This document shows, one piece after another, positions 61,365 to 64,000 of a stretch of 64,000 nt of DNA. A program made the translations under genes and the position numbers. The DNA is from Romboutsia lituseburensis DSM 797. GTDB lineage: Bacteria; Bacillota; Clostridia; Peptostreptococcales; Peptostreptococcaceae. Location: the NCBI RefSeq assembly GCF_900103615.1, contig NZ_FNGW01000001.1, positions 62,001 to 126,000 on the forward strand. Direction: 5' to 3'. Every line of letters begins with the position of its first letter. The first letter of the stretch is position 1. A model generated the notes under the pieces. That model searched no databases. It saw nothing but the letters and a program-made list of their open reading frames with translations, and was not told the DNA's origin.

Positions 61365-64000
61365 TTAATCTTCATCTATTATAATTGGCTTAAGTTCTCT
61401 TTTGTGTAATAAATCATAAAGTATAGGTATTACAAATAAAGTTAGTATTGTTGAGTATAAAAGTCCTCCAATTGTTACAATTGCAAGTCCTTGACTCATT
61501 TCTGATCCCATACCAACTCCCATTGCCATAGTAGACATTGCAAGTATTGTTGTTGTTGCGGTCATAAGTATTGGCCTAATGCGGTCCCGACCAGTTTTAA
61601 TTATAGCATCTTTTTTATTTTTACCTTCTAATCTTAATTGATTTATATAATCAACAAAAACTATACCGTTATTTACAACTACTCCAGAAAGTACTAAAAA
61701 ACCTAACATTGATATTACACTTATTTCATTTCCTGTTATTAAAAGTGCTAATAATCCTCCAGTAAATGCTAGTGGTATAGTAAACATTACTATAAATGGA
61801 GATAATAATGAACTAAACTGTGCAACCATTATTAAATAAACAAAAGCTATCGCCATAGCACCCATTAAAATCATATCTTTTAAAGATTTGTTTATAGTTT
61901 CATTTTCACCTTTCATTTCTACACTATATCCATTAGGCACTTTATAATCTTTTAATTTATTTTCAGCATCTCTACTTACTAATCCTATGTTATATCCTTT
62001 ATCTATACCTGCACTTACTGTCATATATCTTGATTGATTCTCACGTTTTATAGCGTTTAAACTTTTTGCTTCCTGTATTTTAGCAATATCTGATAATTTT
62101 ATTTCTACCTCTTTATTTCTTTTACTAGCTTTTATCTTTTGATTAAGTATTGTGTCTCTTGATATATCATTATAGTTTGCAATAATCACTGGATATTCTT
62201 TATTTTCTATTGATACATTTGTTGATGTTTTTTCAGTTTCTAGATCTTTAGATACACTTTGGTAAACTTGAGCTACAGTTAAACCATACTCCATAGCTTT
62301 ATTTTTATCTACTATTATACGAATTTCTGTATCTGCGTCTTTAAGTCCATTTGATATATCTTTTATTCCTTTTACATCCTTTAAAATATTAGCTATGTCA
62401 TTTGATATTTTTTGTAGCATATCAAATTCATTCCCTTTTACTTGTATCGATATACCCGATCCACCTAATGCACTCATATCCATATTAGAGGCTGAAACAT
62501 CTATTTTACAATTCATATCTTTTGTTTTATTGTAAATTGCCTGTTCTACTTGAGTGTTTGAAAGTTTTTTGTTTTCTTTTAATATTATATAAAAAGACAT
62601 GTCACCACTTTTTGTAGGTCCCATTTGGTTTCCTTCTAATGCTCCTACTGTTTCTACATCTTCTATAGTTAAAATTCTATCTATAAATTCATTACTTGTT
62701 TTGATAGTTTCGCTTCTTTTAGATTCTTTTGGCATAGTCATTGTGGCACTCATCTGAGTTGAATCCATAGTGGGCATAAAGCTTGTTCCCATATTAATTG
62801 CACTATATCCACTAAAAATTAATAATCCTATTACAAATAACAATACTACCCATTTATGAGTTAATGATTTTTTAAGCATAATTTCATATAAATCAACAAA
62901 CTTATCAAACCACTTGTGTTCTTTGTTTCCTATATTGTTAATTAATCTTGATGACATAGCAGGTACTAATGTAATTGCTACAAGTAAACTTGCTACTAAT
63001 GAATATGCTATTGTAAGTCCCATATCTACAAATAATTGTTTTGTCATACCATGTGTAAATACTATTGGTAAGAAAACACATATTGTAGTTAATGTAGATG
63101 CACTTATAGCTGCTGCAACTTGATTTGTTCCATATATAGCAGCTTTTACGCTACTCATACCTTCATTTTTTAATCTATATATATTTTCAATAACAACTAT
63201 ACTATTATCCACTAACATTCCTACCCCTAATGCTAAGCCTGATAAAGATATTATATTTAATGTTACACCACTAAAATACATTAAAACAAGTGAAAACAAT
63301 AAACTTATAGGTATGCTAAACGCTACTATAACTGTTGTTCTAAAACTCTTTAAGAATATCATAAGCACAATTATAGCAAGTATTCCACCATATACTAGAT
63401 TACTTAAAACACTATCTATAACCATATTTATATATACACCTTGGTCCATAAGTGTTGTTATATGTACATTTTTATTACCTTTTGACATATCTTTTATGGC
63501 TTCATTTATAGACTTGCTAACATCTGTTGTTGAGTAGTTACTTGCCTTTTGAAACGTTAATATTACACCTTCATTTCCATTTATATTTGTATATGTTTCA
63601 TTAGAATTATCACTAAATTCTACTTTTGCTACATCTTTTAATCTTATCGTTCCTACGCCTTCTACTCCTGTATCAAATAAAAGTAAATTTTCTATTTCTT
63701 CTTTGCTATTAAATTTTTCGCCTACCTTGATAGAGTACTGAGTTTCTCCGTTTTTAATATGACCTGCTGGCATAGAAAAATTTTCAGCCATTAAAATATT
63801 TCCTATCATTTCAGGGGTTATTTTATTTGCTATATCTGCACTTTTGTATGCACTATCTTTAGCAGCTTTAAGTTGATCATTAGCCTCTTTTAACTGTTGC
63901 TCTCTATTTTCTATCTCCCTTTGAGCCTCTTCTATCTGTTTCTTTTTTAATCCTGTTTGAGATTTTAATAATTCTTTATATTTTTTAATTTCATCATTAG
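61365..64000 (-). CDS. RND family efflux transporter, C-terminal part
   Basis: Carboxy-terminal 878 residues of an RND (ACR_tran) pump; the frame is open to the window edge. Visible: a heptad-rich insertion near the top (KKKQIEEAQREIENREQQLK) in the first porter domain, then membrane block GLALGVGMLVDNSIVVIENI with the conserved acidic residue of the proton relay, the second porter domain, and SMLGFLVLSGVVVNNGIVFV. Hydrophobic efflux or export of drugs, lipids or peptides in the envelope. In Firmicutes such pumps (SwrC/YerP) work without an outer membrane channel. The coiled-coil insertion is a clostridial variation. Confidence 0.9.
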   Translation of the reverse strand, partial: NDEIKKYKELLKSQTGLKKKQIEEAQREIENREQQLKEANDQLKAAKDSAYKSADIANKITPEMIGNILMAENFSMPAGHIKNGETQYSIKVGEKFNSKEEIENLLLFDTGVEGVGTIRLKDVAKVEFSDNSNETYTNINGNEGVILTFQKASNYSTTDVSKSINEAIKDMSKGNKNVHITTLMDQGVYINMVIDSVLSNLVYGGILAIIVLMIFLKSFRTTVIVAFSIPISLLFSLVLMYFSGVTLNIISLSGLALGVGMLVDNSIVVIENIYRLKNEGMSSVKAAIYGTNQVAAAISASTLTTICVFLPIVFTHGMTKQLFVDMGLTIAYSLVASLLVAITLVPAMSSRLINNIGNKEHKWFDKFVDLYEIMLKKSLTHKWVVLLFVIGLLIFSGYSAINMGTSFMPTMDSTQMSATMTMPKESKRSETIKTSNEFIDRILTIEDVETVGALEGNQMGPTKSGDMSFYIILKENKKLSNTQVEQAIYNKTKDMNCKIDVSASNMDMSALGGSGISIQVKGNEFDMLQKISNDIANILKDVKGIKDISNGLKDADTEIRIIVDKNKAMEYGLTVAQVYQSVSKDLETEKTSTNVSIENKEYPVIIANYNDISRDTILNQKIKASKRNKEVEIKLSDIAKIQEAKSLNAIKRENQSRYMTVSAGIDKGYNIGLVSRDAENKLKDYKVPNGYSVEMKGENETINKSLKDMILMGAMAIAFVYLIMVAQFSSLLSPFIVMFTIPLAFTGGLLALLITGNEISVISMLGFLVLSGVVVNNGIVFVDYINQLRLEGKNKKDAIIKTGRDRIRPILMTATTTILAMSTMAMGVGMGSEMSQGLAIVTIGGLLYSTILTLFVIPILYDLLHKRELKPIIIDED

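Overview
The window is AT-rich, with short intergenic gaps, AGGAGG-type ribosome sites, frequent TTG starts and many U-tailed hairpin terminators. The gene set is Clostridia-like: an ethanolamine microcompartment under EutVW antitermination, Spo0M, choline-binding-type wall repeats and iron alcohol dehydrogenases. A spore-forming gut or soil member of the Peptostreptococcaceae is the best guess, made from gene content only. No rRNA, tRNA, insertion sequence, prophage or CRISPR array was seen.

Layout. 1-1303: end of an amidohydrolase gene and a MarR regulator. 1527-2165: nitroreductase with two MarR-like operators on its promoter. 2319-7813: sucrose PTS locus (scrR, scrA, scrB, an RDD membrane protein, scrK). 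7945-9568: a BBE-type flavin oxidase and a 40-residue hydrophobic peptide. 9755-14182: two near-identical OPT transporters, the second overlapping a PqqD-like gene. 14267-16459: a secretion-signal-free protein with an exact 11-residue repeat. 16623-32500: ethanolamine utilisation on the minus strand, in order eutG / eutS-P-V-W / eutA-B-C-L-BMC-E-M / eutT-pduL-hypothetical-eutN-BMC-eutH-eutQ. Leaders before eutG, eutS and eutA carry the twin hexaloop hairpins expected for the ANTAR protein EutV, each overlapping a terminator. 32764-34767: membrane histidine kinase with a structured leader. 35223-39546: glycerophosphodiester phosphodiesterase, a secreted metallo-beta-lactamase-fold protein with wall-binding repeats, and a second iron alcohol dehydrogenase. 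39904-42813: an OYE-type flavin/FeS reductase under a 19-bp-spacer MerR promoter, beside a merR gene broken by one in-frame stop. 42993-44265: thioredoxin-like protein and a DnaQ-like/BRCT protein that has lost its catalytic residues. 44382-50790: agmatine deiminase pathway (aguD, aguA, putrescine carbamoyltransferase), a membrane LuxR regulator and a second amino-acid permease. 51261-56078: MarR plus a flavodoxin/ferredoxin protein, Spo0M, a BFD-like protein, an M20 amidohydrolase and a divergent LysR. 56181-59945: TetR, a YbhN-like flippase, a radical SAM protein and a hypothetical protein. 60032-60906: a small protein kinase next to a 49-residue Ser/Lys-repeat peptide. 61096-64000: a DUF378 protein and an RND efflux pump cut by the window edge.

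How parts work together. Ethanolamine enters by EutH and is split by EutBC (adenosylcobalamin made by EutT, enzyme revived by EutA) into ammonia and acetaldehyde inside a shell of EutS, L, M, N and two further BMC proteins. EutE, PduL and EutQ take acetaldehyde to acetyl-CoA, acetyl phosphate and acetate; EutG reduces it to ethanol. EutW senses the substrate and EutV stops leader terminators forming. The most unusual items are the kinase/Ser-Lys peptide pair with no normal start codon for the kinase, the broken merR beside its intact target promoter, the catalytically dead exonuclease-BRCT protein, and the 11-residue repeat protein.
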